From: Avena insularis
Taxonomy: Eukaryota; Streptophyta; Magnoliopsida; Poales; Poaceae
Length of the DNA stretch: 64,000 nucleotides
Direction: 5' to 3'
Assembly: GCA_023614405.1 (NCBI GenBank)
Contig: CM042696.1
Coordinates: forward strand, 333,303,211-333,367,210
Position 1 is the stretch's first letter, and each line of letters starts with the position of its first letter. Of the stretch, positions 12,240 to 24,233 are shown in pieces. The notes beneath the pieces were generated by a model. It saw only the letters and a list, made by a program, of their open reading frames with translations. It did not search any database and was not told where the DNA came from. The translations under genes and the position numbers were made by a program.

Positions 12240-12830
12240 TGCCTAAGTAGCCGCCGCTGCGACAGCTGCCGAAACTGGGGTATTTAGCCCCTCTAAGGCA
12301 GGCCATGAAGCTCTACTTCAAGGCCGGTCTCCCATTGCCTGCCAGGCGGATCATTTCTCCGAATGTGCCGAATCGGCCGTGGAGGCGACGGTGGCGTCGT
12401 CGGTGCTAGATGCGGCAAGAAGGGCCAAGAGAGCGATGTGGAGAAATCACGCGGCGGCATTACGGCATGCTCTAGGTAGTGGGAACAAGGTACGTATCAA
12501 ATCGTTCACGAGAGCATGCCTCCGAGGGCACACACCCTCGAATAGGGCAGTGCCAAGGTCTAGGAACTCTTGCGTCCATGCTTCGGTGCGGACTACCTTA
12601 CCGCAGTGGGGGAGGCTGGGAGCACGCCGTCTACGGCAAAGACGCTCCATCCTATGCACCGTCGGAGGCCATACCGTGGCGGCAACCAAGCGTCTACACT
12701 CAGCATGCTGGATTGTTCGACAGCCGAAGCCGGCGGCGGGCATCAGCTCAGCCCCGGAATTCAGGTTCGAGTTCACATGGACCTACGATCCCAAGAAGGA
12801 GATGCTAAATTTCAGTTTCGAATAAATCGT
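12240..12830 (+). other. Unrecognised coding-like remnant
   Basis: GC-rich stretch with a plus frame from 12379 to 12825 (starts MEATVASSVLDAARRAKRAM, ends WTYDPKKEMLNFSFE). Two other plus frames overlap it, so the true frame is uncertain. I know no family for it. A piece of its 3' part (12738-12770) is also present at 11659-11690, which suggests local duplication or shuffling. Confidence 0.3.
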
Positions 12831-13470
12831 TGCGGCAGCGCGGATGGTCCAACTGAACTGGGACTGGCGCACGCAAATCGCTCGTGCATGAAGGTTGCAG
12901 ATTTCTTGTAGTTTGGCAGGAAGGCAATAGATTAGTTTGGGTTAAATGATCAAATAACTTATGTCCTCTCAAGGCAATTGGCTAGCCAACTTTTCTGGTG
13001 GAGATCTATAGTTTCTTCAGTGTAGAATAGTTAAGTTCAGACTGAAGAATGGCTTTTGTAGATGAAATGCTGACAGATTATTCTACAAACTAGTAGGAAG
13101 TTTAGCCCACTTTTGTGCAGGTATAAGACCCTTTTGTATGGAAGTACTACCGTTATAAGCAAATACTATCAAGGATCTATTTCCTTCAATTACTAGTCGT
13201 GGTTAAATCTAGTTAACTGGCATTTTTTTATCCCAGACTACAGATTTTGCGTCTGCTGTCTGTGCTGTAAACCATTTTTCCTTTGTCTTGTGTTGCCTGC
13301 AAAATGGTCCTGCAGTTCAACGTGTTACAAATGTAGCTACCTTGTACTTGAATAGGAGATGGACTACATTTTCCTGGCATCCACAAAATTGACATTGCTC
13401 ATTGCCAGACCACCCTCTTTTCATGAGGTTTTCCTTGGTTATTCACAGAAATTATAAAGCACGGTGTTCA
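12831..13470. other. AT-rich spacer, nothing recognised
   Basis: No open frame of note and no element termini were found in about 640 bp of AT-rich sequence. Confidence 0.4.
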
Positions 13471-13616
13471 ACTACATCGATTCAAACTATTACACACACA
13501 CACTACATCAAATTCATTACCCACACATACTACATCGATTCAAACTATTACACACACATACTACTTTAAACTATTACACACATGTACTACATCGATTCAA
13601 ACTATTACACATTTTT
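13471..13616. repeat. Short 57-58 bp tandem repeat
   Basis: The string actacatcgattcaaactat recurs at 13471, 13529 and 13586, each followed by tacacac runs. Roughly two and a half imperfect copies. Confidence 0.7.
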
Positions 13617-13686
13617 AGTCGATGCTAACTTCCCGCTACGCTCTCCATACTACAAATTCATTAGCCACACATACCACGGCAATTCA

Positions 13687-14612
13687 CTAGAGCTCTGTCT
13701 TCGCTCGAGGGAAATCAGAACCACCAGCTCGTCCAAGCCCGGTTCCCCCACCGAAATTGTGTGTGCCGTCGCAAAACGGTGGTGGTCCTGTGCCATTGAT
13801 CCTTCCAGGACAACACTGCAGGCGACAAGGATGCTTTTGGGCAGCCTCTTCGGGGCCCTGAATGCAATGTGCCGATTCTAGAACCTCCTCTAGGTGGATG
13901 ATGACCGGGTGCTTCCAGCAAAGTTGTCGCCCTGCCCTGCTTGGAATCTGCACCTCGTACATCTTAGGAACGACGTCATGATCTTTCAGCCACGCCTTTA
14001 CCTCGATGACCCATCGGTCGCTCGGTGGCACGATTTCCACCAGCTCGCCGCCAAGGCTCTTGAGGGCCTGGGGCCTCCCAAGCATCCAATGGGAGGCCGT
14101 CAAACCTGAGTTTGGAGAAGAAACGAAGCTGCCCCAAGCGATCGTCCCACCCACAGGCGCGATGCAAACGCATGAAGCTCATTTTCTCCCCGCAGCACTC
14201 GAAAGAACGGGAAGAATGCAGAACACGCTTGGTGTCTGATCTGTGCTCGAGCCGGACAAAAAAATCGAATGGCAGCGTGCATACCTCAATCTTGACCTCA
14301 TTTCGTCTGATCCTAAAACCATACCGAAGCCGGCAAACTACGCGGTGACACGGCGGGGACGGACGCCAAACGTGGCCATGAGAGCATGGTCGTCGAACTT
14401 CTGTGCCAGGGCTACCATGCCTAGGGTGCGCGGCAACATGCAACTTTCCGAGGCTAGTCACCGGCCTGGATCGCCCGACGGGACACGCTCCACCGTGCGA
14501 GAAGGACTACCCAGAGGCGAGATATTAGTCCGGGGACGCGAAACTCCGATACGGCGAATGATGCGACGGCGACGGCTGCGAGCTTCGATTAGAGGCGTGG
14601 GAGGTTGACCGG
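13687..14612 (-). pseudogene. DUF4283-like protein remnant
   Basis: On the minus strand a possible start region (MSGQPPTPLIEARSRRRR, 14612) precedes a second block in another frame (PFDFFVRLEHRSDTKRVLHS and LRFFSKLRFDGLPLDAWEA, about 14100-14270). A third frame holds LKSLGGELVEIVPPSDRW, VIEVKAWLKDHDVVPKMYEV and HPVIIHLEEVLE (about 13840-14050). The order and spacing match the abundant grass proteins with a DUF4283-like domain, some of which also carry zinc knuckles. The blocks are spread over different frames, so the gene is broken. The family assignment comes from recall of its typical motifs and is moderately sure. Confidence 0.55.
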
Positions 14613-14930
14613 ACATGGCGGGGACGCAAATTAGAGCAAGTGCAAGCTCCGATCTGAGACGAGCAGCCGGAGCTGAGCAAATGTTATGGCGAGGGGAGTA
14701 GGGGAGAAGACCAGAGCAGAGCAAAGAAATAGATCTGATCCACTTAGGGACCTGGTCCATGCAGGGGTAAGATAGTCCACGACCGCAAAAGATAATGGGG
14801 AATACTGATAGGGTGGGCCAAGAAGAGTTGACCTAATGGCAGTATTTGAGTTTAACCGTTTTTCATCTGGTTCAAACGACCGTTTGGCCGTTAGATTTGT
14901 ATTCACCCCCCATTTGGCCCTTCTGGACAA

Positions 14931-15191
14931 TTGGCGATTCTACTACGGCCCCTCCGCGCGCTTTATGACAACTCGGGTACCGTGGTGCACTCACCCGGGA
15001 AGTTTGGTACCGCAAACGAACATTCCCCATTCTTCACTCATGTGGAAGCGCCACCTTCGCCTCAAGAAGAAGTTGCTGAAGTTTCCGATGATGAGCAGAC
15101 TAATTCTGATATCCTCGTCACGGAAAGATATCAAGGCGGAGGAGATGTTACCAGTGAGCCGACTGATCCTTCTTCTTCATCTATGGCATAA
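14931..15191 (+). pseudogene. C-terminal fragment of the Gypsy antisense ORF
   Basis: The plus frame contains EHSPFFTHVEAPPSPQEEVA and ends DPSSSSMA before a stop. It matches the antisense ORF of the large element (SYDTPFFTRVETPPLP at about 34905-34960, minus). Its orientation is opposite to the gag of its own element, as expected for this antisense gene. The sequence to about 15570 is AT-rich and may be its 3' UTR. Confidence 0.6.
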
Positions 15192-15571
15192 GAAGTGCCA
15201 GAAAAAACAATGTGTTATTCTGATAAACAAATCTTGATGTAATAACTAGAATATTTATTTTAATGTGCTAGCTAGTAAGATTTGAATGCATTTACTTCTT
15301 TAGCACTTCTAATTTTTAAATTGTGTTGTGCTTGAAAATTATATAAGCACTTGTTGTTTTTTGTACTTATTGTTTATCTGGCTTTCTGCCTTGTTCCTTT
15401 TGTGAGCCGACAAACTTTCAGCATGGAAAACATTGCCGAGCAACATAACTCAATTGCTAAACAAGTTTAAACTCGGAAATAAAGCCGGCTTCCAGTACCA
15501 ACAATTCACTACTTGGAAAATACCCATGTCCGGCAATCAGACAAAAAACCAAAGTACAAACATAGATGTTG

Positions 15572-17841
15572 TCTGACTCATAGCACCGTGCCTCTATGTT
15601 ATAGTTGATCTGGTGCCTCGCATCACTTGGTGATAGAGAATGCCATCGTGGTTGTTCGTTGTGGCTGTGGTGCCTTGGAGCCGGACTTCTGCTTTTGCCA
15701 CCACCTCCTCTGCCAAAACGCCCTCCATGGCTCCCTCGAGAGCCGCTATAAGGCTGCGTGGTGGAGAGGGTGGTGCAGGTGGATTGTTTCCCGCTGATCG
15801 CGAGCCTCCATCCGGAGCGTCATTATTCCGGTTCCTGGGAGGATCTTGATTACGGCGAGCCCCCTATCAGCTTGACTCGGCATGGTGTCTGTTGTTCCTT
15901 CGTCCGTCGTTTTCACCATTGTGATGAGGTTCAGTCGGACGGCCTGTATGTCTAGGAGGTGGCATCCTTAGTCGGTCCTCCTCCTGACATTGCTCTTCTT
16001 CATATTCCCTGTGATTGTTTGACTGTCACTGGGGAGGCTACCTCGGAACCAGTGCTGCAACTGTGTCTCGCTCTGCGGCTGGAGCAACATTACTACAGTC
16101 ACGTGCGGCTCCGTGTTGTTGCCCTGAAGATCTGGTTCTTGAGTAATTTTCTTCCCGACGGTCGGACAGTAACGTTGTTCCGGGTCCCGCTAGGGCCTTA
16201 TGTCATGCCAAGCTGGATCCGTGTGACATTGGTCAGATTTAGAGACCAGTTTTCCTCTTCCGGATTTTGCCGCCTTCTGCTGCTCTAGGACCTTGGTAAG
16301 TAGCTTTACGCTCAACTGAATTTGGTCAGGGTTTGGATTGTTTGCCAGGATATCTCGGGCTATAGCGGTGTTTTCCACTGGTGTTCCATACACCAGATCT
16401 CCCTTATTTTCAAGCTGAGGTTCTCCTTTGACGGTGTCGTCTCCCTCAAAGAGGGTCTTGTGGACTTCTGGATTTTTGTTAGCCCATACAGGGCCGTTCC
16501 GGGTCTTTTGGTGTTGTAGGGAGTTGAACTGCCCTGCAGATGCGATGCGCTTTTTTTCCTCGAGGATATTGTTAGCTTCATATAGGAGTACTTGGCGATG
16601 CGCTTCTAGGGCTTGAGCCTTGTCTTCCAACTCCGCAGGTGTAAGATCTACAGCAGTAGGGATTGGCATAGTGAGCACATCTCCGAGGATTTTACGGGCA
16701 CCAGAGGTAACCACATGTCCAACCATCGGATTATCTTTTGGCTCATTTGGGATTAGAGCTCCATCCGAGTCTTCTTCGTATTCTTCGGCGATTACCTCTT
16801 CAGTCAGAGGGTCCTTTGCTAGAGTCTTCTTCTTCTTCATCTTTGCCCTCTTAGGAGCGCCGGTAGCAAAGACGGCTTTAGGTCCGTTTCCTGGAGTCAA
16901 GCTCTAATTAGTACTTCTGGACATATGGACGTCGGGATTTTCTCTGAGATCCATATCATCCTGTGCTTTGGGAGAGTTTTCTCCGGATCCTTCATCCATG
17001 GCTTATCCTTCTTCTATAGTCTTGGAGTTGAACTCCTCTTCATATTTCACAGAGAACTTTCGGAAATCTGCTGATGTCATCGAATCATCTAAAGATGCTG
17101 GTAAGTCAATGTTTGTTTCGATGGCCTCCAACACCAAGTCCTCGTTGTCTCCAGCATCGGAAGATCCGGATCTGGATCCAACGTATCTGACAAAGTGCGA
17201 TGTGCATGCCCTGATGTAGTTGCAACTTTCTTCATTGGCTTCCTCGAAACAGTTGATGGTCTCCAGGATTTCTTCCATGCTAGCATCATGCAGCATCATG
17301 CGCCTCAACGTGTGCCTCAGGAAAGATTGTCCTGCTCCAGCATCGGTAGAGCCGGATCCAGAGTTGTTGTTGCTTTGCTCCTCTTGATATTCGACCTTGC
17401 TAGGGAGATCGTCCTGAGATTCGACCTTGCTAGCTCCACCTTAGATCCAATGTCTACAGGAAGATCTGCTTCAGGCTCAGCTTTCTCCATGATGTCCGCA
17501 TCAGGTGCGGGCTGGGTGGGATTAGGATTTTCTAGAATCCGGAACTCTGCCGCATCCATGAACAAAGTGCACCCAGAAACTTCTTCTGCCTCTATCATCA
17601 CTGCTGGGGTGGGTGGGGCAGGTTTAGCGAAACCGAGGAAAACGTTGATCTCGCCAAAACACATGATGGTGTAGCTAGTCACGGACTCCCTATCTGGAAT
17701 CCAAGTCTCGTCGAGAAGAATGAGAGAGACATTGCTGGCGTAGAGGACGTGACCGACGACGATGGTCTCGCCGATTCCGATTCTTGCAGATTCCGCTCGG
17801 AACGTAGATCCAAAGCTCACTTGCCCCACAGTGGGCGCCAA
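15572..17841 (-). pseudogene. Gag region of the minus Tat-like copy
   Basis: Three successive frames carry the protein. The first is 17317-17841 (PAPPTPAVMIEAEEVSG, PNPTQPAPDADI). The second is 17003-17308 (MEEILETINCFEEA, DDSMTSADFRKFS). The third is 16190-16900 (FATGAPKRAKMKKKKTLAKD, VDLTPAELEDKAQALEAHRQ). A further stretch to about 15572 is rich in Arg, Gly and Pro and matches 21990-22433 of the other copy. Stops separate the frames. The coiled-coil-like Glu/Lys-rich character suits an N-terminal Gag extension. The conserved retrotransposon gag core is not present; the deletion begins before it. Confidence 0.75.
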
Positions 17842-17842
17842 C

Positions 17843-18357
17843 TGTCATCAGACTAAGGACAAGTATGCCATGAGGGGGTCCTTGGGGCGTGTGGAAGAGA
17901 GGGGTGTGAGTCGTATGGTGTTCCAGGACAGTGAGCACACAAGTTTACCTAGGTTCGAATCCGCCGATGGTGGACGGATCCTACTCCTGCTAGCAATCCA
18001 GTAATACGGCAGAGCCAGAATATGGGTTACAAGGGTTTTTCCTGTGCGAGTTGAGATTGAAGACTATTGTGGGGTGCCCTAAAGGCTGGTCCCTAGGATG
18101 GCTTATATATATATCCGGCCTAGGCTTTACAGGAGAGATCTATCCGGTTACGACTAAGAATCGGTTTCAGAGTACATCTTGGATTACAAGTAACTACACA
18201 GGACTATGTCGGTAAGTCTTCTGGGCCTTCCCATAGATGGACTGGACCCCGTCTCTTCTCTCTGACTGGGCCACCCGTGAAGCATAGCTCTAACCCGAAG
18301 TGGGCCACCCTGGTCAGCGAGGCACAGTGAGGATACCCGGAAAGTATATCCCGAACA
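17843..18357 (-). repeat. LTR of the minus Tat-like copy
   Basis: 515 bp, starting (minus strand) TGTTCGGGATATACTTTCCG and ending ...GATGACA just before the primer-binding site. It aligns end to end with the LTRs at 19624-20139 and 58097-58610. A TATATATA run (about 18106-18113) is the likely core promoter. Confidence 0.9.
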
Positions 18358-19618
18358 CTTTCTGGGTTTGCATCGACATGAAAAATGATCTTAATCTATG
18401 GCTAATGATCCTGACAATACTGTAATGGTGTATTAGCAAATAAATAGTACTACTATTAGTACTATTTTCCTACTCTAGTTTACTAGTAGTACTCGCATGT
18501 AGGTTCTCTTTTGGCACCAAGAAGGATGCATCTGGGATGTAAACTAAGTTTGTGCTAATGTTATTACGGAGTATTTAGGAGTTTAAACACACTAACCATT
18601 CTTATTGTTCTTCTATTTAGTCCTCTGACTCAGTAATTATGAAATTTTATGCCCAAACTTGTCAATTCAACTTGATTTAAGCCTTGAACCAGGATTGCTG
18701 TCGAAATTGCGCTGGTGTGGATGACACGTCGACGTGGGTCCAACATGTGGGAGAGTCTGCCCTAGAATTTTGCACGTAGAGCCTCCCACGTCTCGAACAA
18801 TAAATAGTAGGCCCAATATCTGCATATCAAGTGCCACTTTTCCCTCTCCGCACATCCTTCCGGGTAAGCAATGCCACGTCGTTTTCACCTCCATGCCACT
18901 TTATTTTTGGTTTTTTCGAGAGAAGGAAACAATGTGAGGCTTATACCAATTCAAAATATTAAACCCATTGGGTTACATTACCAAAAAACAAAATTAGTCA
19001 ACATCCATATTAAGAAAGAAATTCAGCTCAAACGTGAGAGAAAACTGGAGGCAAATCCATAGAAGTCCACATCACTAACCCTGTGACAAGGACACACTTG
19101 AAGAAATACCGTTCGGATTTCTATGGACATTGGTTTGGGCGGTGTACTTCTTCAATAAATGATGCTTGCATTGGTCACACTTAATAATGGGCAGCTCTGT
19201 GTTGGGCACATGATACTCCTTCGGACTCGAGCTCGAACCACCAGAGTTGCCACTCGCCATACTTGAGCTCCAACCACGAGATGCGCTCGCGTGGGAATAT
19301 CAGGGAACAAGCCAAGGGAAAAACAAATGAACTAGGGTTAGGGATTGCGATATTTGGAACATAGCGTATCTTATAATTATCTGGCCTGGCTATTTCACAA
19401 AATCAATCTTGGAGGAGATTAGCTCACCCTAACTAGTTATTATACGAGAGGCGCTAGGTGCAAAGTTATAGGGCAGATGCTCTCCTGCATGCATGACCAA
19501 CGTCCACGTGTCATCTAGGCTAACATAATTTTGACTACAAACCTCGCTTACAACTAAATTTAGTCATGTTGATAGGTTTGTGCGTAAACTTTAGAAAATC
19601 ACGAGTTAGAGGTCTAAA
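18358..19618. other. Spacer between two head-to-head Gypsy copies
   Basis: 1.26 kb of mostly AT-rich sequence. Only the short GRF-like frame at 19075-19260 looks coding. Other small frames (18667-18937) overlap on both strands and lack family features. Confidence 0.5.
19075..19260 (-). pseudogene. GRF-type zinc-finger-like fragment
   Basis: A 61-codon minus frame starts MASGNSGGSSSSPKEYHV, then ELPIIKCDQCKHHLLKKYTA. A Ser/Gly-rich start followed by 'P.IKCDQC' is typical of short grass proteins with a GRF zinc finger, where the CxxC pair is followed by a second Cys/His set. That second set is missing here, so it is either a first exon or a truncated copy. No downstream exon was found before the Gypsy LTR. 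Confidence 0.35.
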
Positions 19619-19623
19619 TCGAG
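19619..19623 (+). repeat. Target-site duplication TCGAG, left
   Basis: Five bases directly before the 5' LTR, identical to 58611-58615 directly after the 3' LTR. Confidence 0.9.
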
Positions 19624-20139
19624 TGTTAGGGATATACTTTCCGGGTATCCTCACTGTGCCTCACTGACCAGGGTGTCCCTCTTTGGGTTAGAGCTTTGCT
19701 TCATGGGCGGCCCAATCAGGGAGAAGAGACGGAGTCCAGTCCGTCTATGGGAAGGCCCAGAAGACTTACCCACATAGGCATGTAGTGTTATTTGTAGTTC
19801 AAGATGTACTCTATAACTGACTCTTAATCGTAGCCAGATAGGTCTCTCCTGTAAACCCTAGGCCAGATATCTAGATAAGACGTCCTAGGGACTAGCCTTT
19901 AGGGCACCCCACAATAGTCTACAATCTCAACTCGCACAGGCAAACCCCTTGTAACCCATATCTGGCTCTGTCGTATTACTGGATTGCTAGCAAGAGTAGG
20001 ATCCGCCCAAAGCTGGCGGATTCGAACCTGGGTAAACTTGTGTGCTCACCGTCCCGGAACACCGTACGTCTCACCCCCCCCCCTCTTCCACACAGCTCGA
20101 GGACCCCCTCATGGCGTACTTGTCATCAATCCGATGACA
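19624..20139 (+). repeat. 5' LTR of the Tat-like element
   Basis: 516 bp, TGTTAGGGATATAC ... CCGATGACA. It differs from the 3' LTR at several tens of positions by eye, so the insertion is old. The TATA motif found in the 3' LTR (TATATAAG, 58345-58352) reads TAGATAAG here (19872-19879), so this promoter copy is probably damaged. Confidence 0.93.
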
Positions 20140-20140
20140 G

Positions 20141-20158
20141 TTGGCGCCCACCATGGGG
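20141..20158 (+). other. Primer-binding site
   Basis: TTGGCGCCCACCATGGGG lies one base after the 5' LTR, where the tRNA primer for minus-strand DNA anneals. The same motif with small changes sits beside the LTR at 17843. Confidence 0.8.
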
Positions 20159-20299
20159 CAAGTGAGCTTCAGAGCTGCATTCTAAGCGAAATCTACAAGA
20201 ATCGGAATCGACGAGACAATCAGCGTCGGTCATGTCCTCTACGCCAGCGACGTCCCTCTCATTGTTCTCGACGAGACTTGGATTCCGGCTAGGGAGGCC

Positions 20300-23215
20300 G
20301 TGACTGCCTACACCATCATGTCTTTCGGTGAGATCAATGTTTACATCAGTTTCGCTGAACCTGCACCCCCGACCCCAGCGGTGATGATAGAGGCAGAAGA
20401 AGCTTCTGGGTCCACTTTGTCCGTGGAGGCGGTAGAGTTCTGGATCTCGGAAAATCCCAATCCCACCCAGCCTGCACCTAACACGGAGATACTGGAGAAA
20501 GCTGGGCCTGAAGCAGATCTTACGGTGAACGTATAATCTGGAGTGGATCTCCCTAGCCAGACTGAATCCCAGATCGATCTTCCCAACAAGGTCAAAATCT
20601 AGGAGGAGGAAGACAACAACTCTGGTTCCGGCTCTGCCAACGCCGGAATGGACCAACCTTTCCTGAGGTACACGTTGATGTGTAGGACGCTGCATGACGC
20701 CACCATGGATGAGATTCTTGAGACCATCAGATGTTTCGAGGAAGCCCACGAGGAAAGCCACAACTACCTCAGGACGCACGCATCACACTTTATCGGATAT
20801 GTTGGATCCGGATCTGGCTCTGCCGATGCTGACTCGGTGCTAGAGGAAATCGTAACAAACACTGACTTACCGGCATCTTCGGATGATTCGATGACGTCAG
20901 CAGATTTCCGAAAGTTCTCCGCGGAGTATGAAGAGGAGTACAACTCCAAAGCTACAGAAGAAGGAGAAGCCATGGATGAAGGATCCAGAGAAAACTATCC
21001 CAAAGCGCATGATGGTATGGATCTCGGAGATAACCCCATCATTTTAGATGTCTGAAAGTACTGATTAGAGCTTGACTCCAGGAAATGGACGCAAAGCCGT
21101 CTTTGCTACCGGCGCTTCCAAGAAAGCAAAGAAGAAGAACAAGAAGAAGACGCTGGCAAAGGACCCTCTGGCTGAGGGGGTAATTGCCGAAGAATATGGA
21201 GAAGACTCGGATGGAGCCCTAACCCCAGACAATCCAAAGGAAACTCCGATGGATGGACACCTGGTTACCCTTGGTGCCCGTAAACTCATTGGAGATGTGT
21301 TAACTACACCGATACCTACTGTTGTAGATCTTACACCGACGGAACTGGAAGATAGAGCCTAAGACCTAGAAGCGCATCGCCAAGTACTCCTGGATAAAGC
21401 TAACAACCTCCTGGAAGAGAAGAAGCGCATTGCATTTGCAGGGCAGTTCAACTCCCTGCAGCACCAGAAGACACGGAACGGCCCCGTGCAGGCTAACAAA
21501 AATCTGGAAGTCCATAAGACCCTCTTTGAGGGAGATGATGCTGTCAAGGGAGAACCTCGGCTCGACAGCAAAGGATATCTTGTGTATGGAACACTAGTGG
21601 AAAACACTTCTGTAGCTCGAGATATCCTGGTGAATAATCCAAACCTAGATGAAGTCCGGTTGGGCGTGAAGCTACTTACCAAGGGTCTGGAGCAGTAGAA
21701 GGCCGCGAAATCTGGTTGCGGCAAATTGGTCTCCAAATTTGACCAATGTCGGACGGATCCAGCCTAGCATGACATAAGACCTCGATGGGACCCGGAAGAG
21801 CATCACCATCCCGACCGTCGGCAAGAAAACTAATCAACAACCGGATCTTCATGGCAACATCACAGAGCCACACGTGACTGGAGCAATGTTGCTCTGGCTG
21901 CGGAGCGAGACACGGTTGCAGAATTGATTCCAAGGGCAGCCTCCCCGGTGACAGTCAAATAATCGTAGGGAAGACGTAGTAGAGCAACATCGGGAGGAGG
22001 ACTGGCAAAGGATGCCACCTCCTAGACATACAAGTCGTCTGGTTGAACCTCATCACAATGGAGGAAACGACGGACAAAGGAATGGCGGACACCATGCCGA
22101 GTTAAGCCGGCAGGGGGCTCATCATAATCAAGACCCTCCCTGGAACCGGAATAACGACGCTCCAGATGGAGGCCGCTGCTCAGCTAGAAACAATCCACCT
22201 GCACCAACCTCTCCACCAAGCAACCATCATAGCGGCTCTCGAGGAGGCCAAGGAGGGCGTCATGGTGGAGGATGTGGTGGCAGAAGCAGAAGTTCGGATC
22301 CAAGGCACCGCAGCCATAGTGAACAACCAAGACGGTGTTCTTTGTCACCAAGTGAAGTGAGGCACCAGATCAACTCTAACATAGATGCGCGGCGCTATGG
22401 GTCCGATAATATTAATGTGGGTCCAAAGTGCTTCAGACCGCGCATTTGACAAACAAACTTCCTGGAAGGATTTGTTATCTCAAGACACATCCAACCCTAC
22501 GACAGTGTGGCCTGGCTAGACACTTGGCTTCAGGATTTTTCCAGGCTTCTGCATCGCCAAAGGCGGAAATAGCTTGGTCGTGACCCGATATCTCCCACTT
22601 ATGCTGAGGAAGACAGCACGATCCAGGCTCAATGAACTTCCGAAAAACACCATCCACAACTACTATGACATGCATAGCGTGTTCTTTCGGAATTTTGAAG
22701 GCACATATCAGAGGCCCTGTACGATAGGAGACCTACAACGTTGCACCCAGAAAGCCAGAGAAACTTGCCAAGATTATCTCAGATGATGGATCGACACCAA
22801 GAACTCCCGCGAAGGAGTAAACAATCAAACTGCAATTGAAGCTTTCTTTGCAGGACTCCCAATTGGTTTACTACGTCACCGCTTGAAGTGCGACAAGGTC
22901 ACCTATTTGGGAGAGATGATAGATATGGAAAGCAAATATGTAGATGTCGACGATGACGCAGAAGGACTACTAAACGTCCTGGTTGTACCATAGTCGGCAA
23001 AACAGCCAAAGCAACAAGCTCAGAAGCGCAAGAACACCTTAGAAGAAAATCGCAACGCGGAAACAACGGTTGTCAATGCTACTTTCGGGTCTGGACGACG
23101 AGGAGGGCACGGAGGCGGCCACGAACACAGTTGTGGGACATATAGAGTCCAAGGTAGAGGAGACCAGCAACCTGGTAAAATCTACTCTTGGGTCGACATT
23201 GCCAACAATCGGTGT
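20300..23215 (+). pseudogene. Gag of the Tat-like element, disrupted
   Basis: The frames 20300-20536, 20648-21055, 21072-21362 and 21486-21698 match the N-terminal Gag extension of the 15572-17841 copy. The 22012-22449 part is rich in His, Arg, Gly and Pro. The Gag core domain follows at 22574-22900 (SRLNELPKNTIHNYYDMHSV, FFRNFEGTYQRPCTIGDLQR, then EAFFAGLPIGLLRHRL after a stop). A basic tail precedes the protease. At least eight stops or frame changes were seen, so no functional Gag can be made. Gag normally forms the virus-like particle in which reverse transcription takes place. Confidence 0.8.
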
Positions 23216-24233
23216 GTGCATCGCTTAGATGCCAACAGGGGATCGTCCCACACAAATGCCGACTGTCGTTTCAATGACAACATCAAGAAAGATGAATCCG
23301 CTGGCTACAGGGCCAAGCAAAGAAAGGGAAAGAAGAATCCTGAAAAAGAAAAAGAGACCAGGGAAGATTTTGACATGGAGGAAGCAGAGCCTTCAAATCC
23401 CAAGTCGGATGGAAAGAAGAACTTCCCAATGAAGAAGGACACTTATGTCACTTTCCTTGGGTCTCAACTAGCTAAGGTCAAGAAAGCAGTTTTGCATGAG
23501 CTCAACACAACTGTTCCGGCTATCTCTCAGTTTTTGGACTGGTCGGAAGTGACAATCACCTTTGACTGCGCTGATCATCCGCCTAAGTTGCATAGGCGAG
23601 GAAAGTACGCTCTAGTCGTCAACCCACTTATTGACGGCTATGGTTTCTCGAAGACCCTCATGGATGGCGACAACAGCATCAACATCCTCTACATCGAAAC
23701 ACTGCATCGGATGAGGATCTCGAAAATTCAGTTGAATCACAACTCTGTGATCTTCATGGAGTTGTCCCATGAACACAAGCAAATTCCCTGGGAGAGATCA
23801 GTTTGGACGTTACTTTTGGAACTCCAAAGAACTACCGGATGGAAGCACTTTCTTTTGATGTGGTCCCGTTCAAGAGCGCATACCACGCTATCTTCGGACG
23901 GTCGGCTTACTGGGCTTTTACGGCTCATCCATGTTACATTTACAATATGATGAAAATTCCAGGTCCCAAGGGCGTGATCACCATCAGGGAGACCCGAAGA
24001 AAGCACGAGAGTGCAAGGACGGAAATGCCACCTTTGCTGAAGTCATATTGCATGCCCAAGAGTACCAGGAGATCAAGAAGACCATTGACCCGTTCGAGAG
24101 GCCCACGATGAAGAAGGAGGTGACAAAGCCGACTCTGGAGTTCAAGGCGTCGGAAGAGACGAATATGACGCCATTGAAGGATGATGACCCCTCCAAGGTG
24201 ACTCAGATAGGTGTAGGTTTAGATAGCGCATAG
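23216..24233 (+). pseudogene. Protease region of the Tat-like element
   Basis: Frame 23216-23950 has a Lys/Glu-rich lead, then HRRGKYALVVNPLIDGYGFS and KTLMDGDNSINILYIETLHR, which align to the aspartic protease region where the catalytic motif is D-G-[SG]. A frame change near 23800 moves the continuation to 23803-24111 (FGTPKNYRMEALSFDVVPFK, FGRSAYWAFTAHPCYIYNM). The linker into RT runs to 24233. Confidence 0.75.

Larger units (their letters stand above)
14931..18357 (-). mobile_element. Deleted Tat-like Gypsy element, minus copy
   Basis: From right to left it shows an LTR (17843-18357), a primer-binding site (17824-17842, TGGCGCCCACTGTGGGG), a gag region down to about 15572, and the 3' end of an antisense ORF (plus strand, 14931-15191). 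The whole pol region and the other LTR are missing. It belongs to the same family as the element starting at 19624; the gag proteins share long blocks such as KKTLAKDPL and SADFRKFS. The two copies lie head to head, 1.27 kb apart. Confidence 0.85.
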
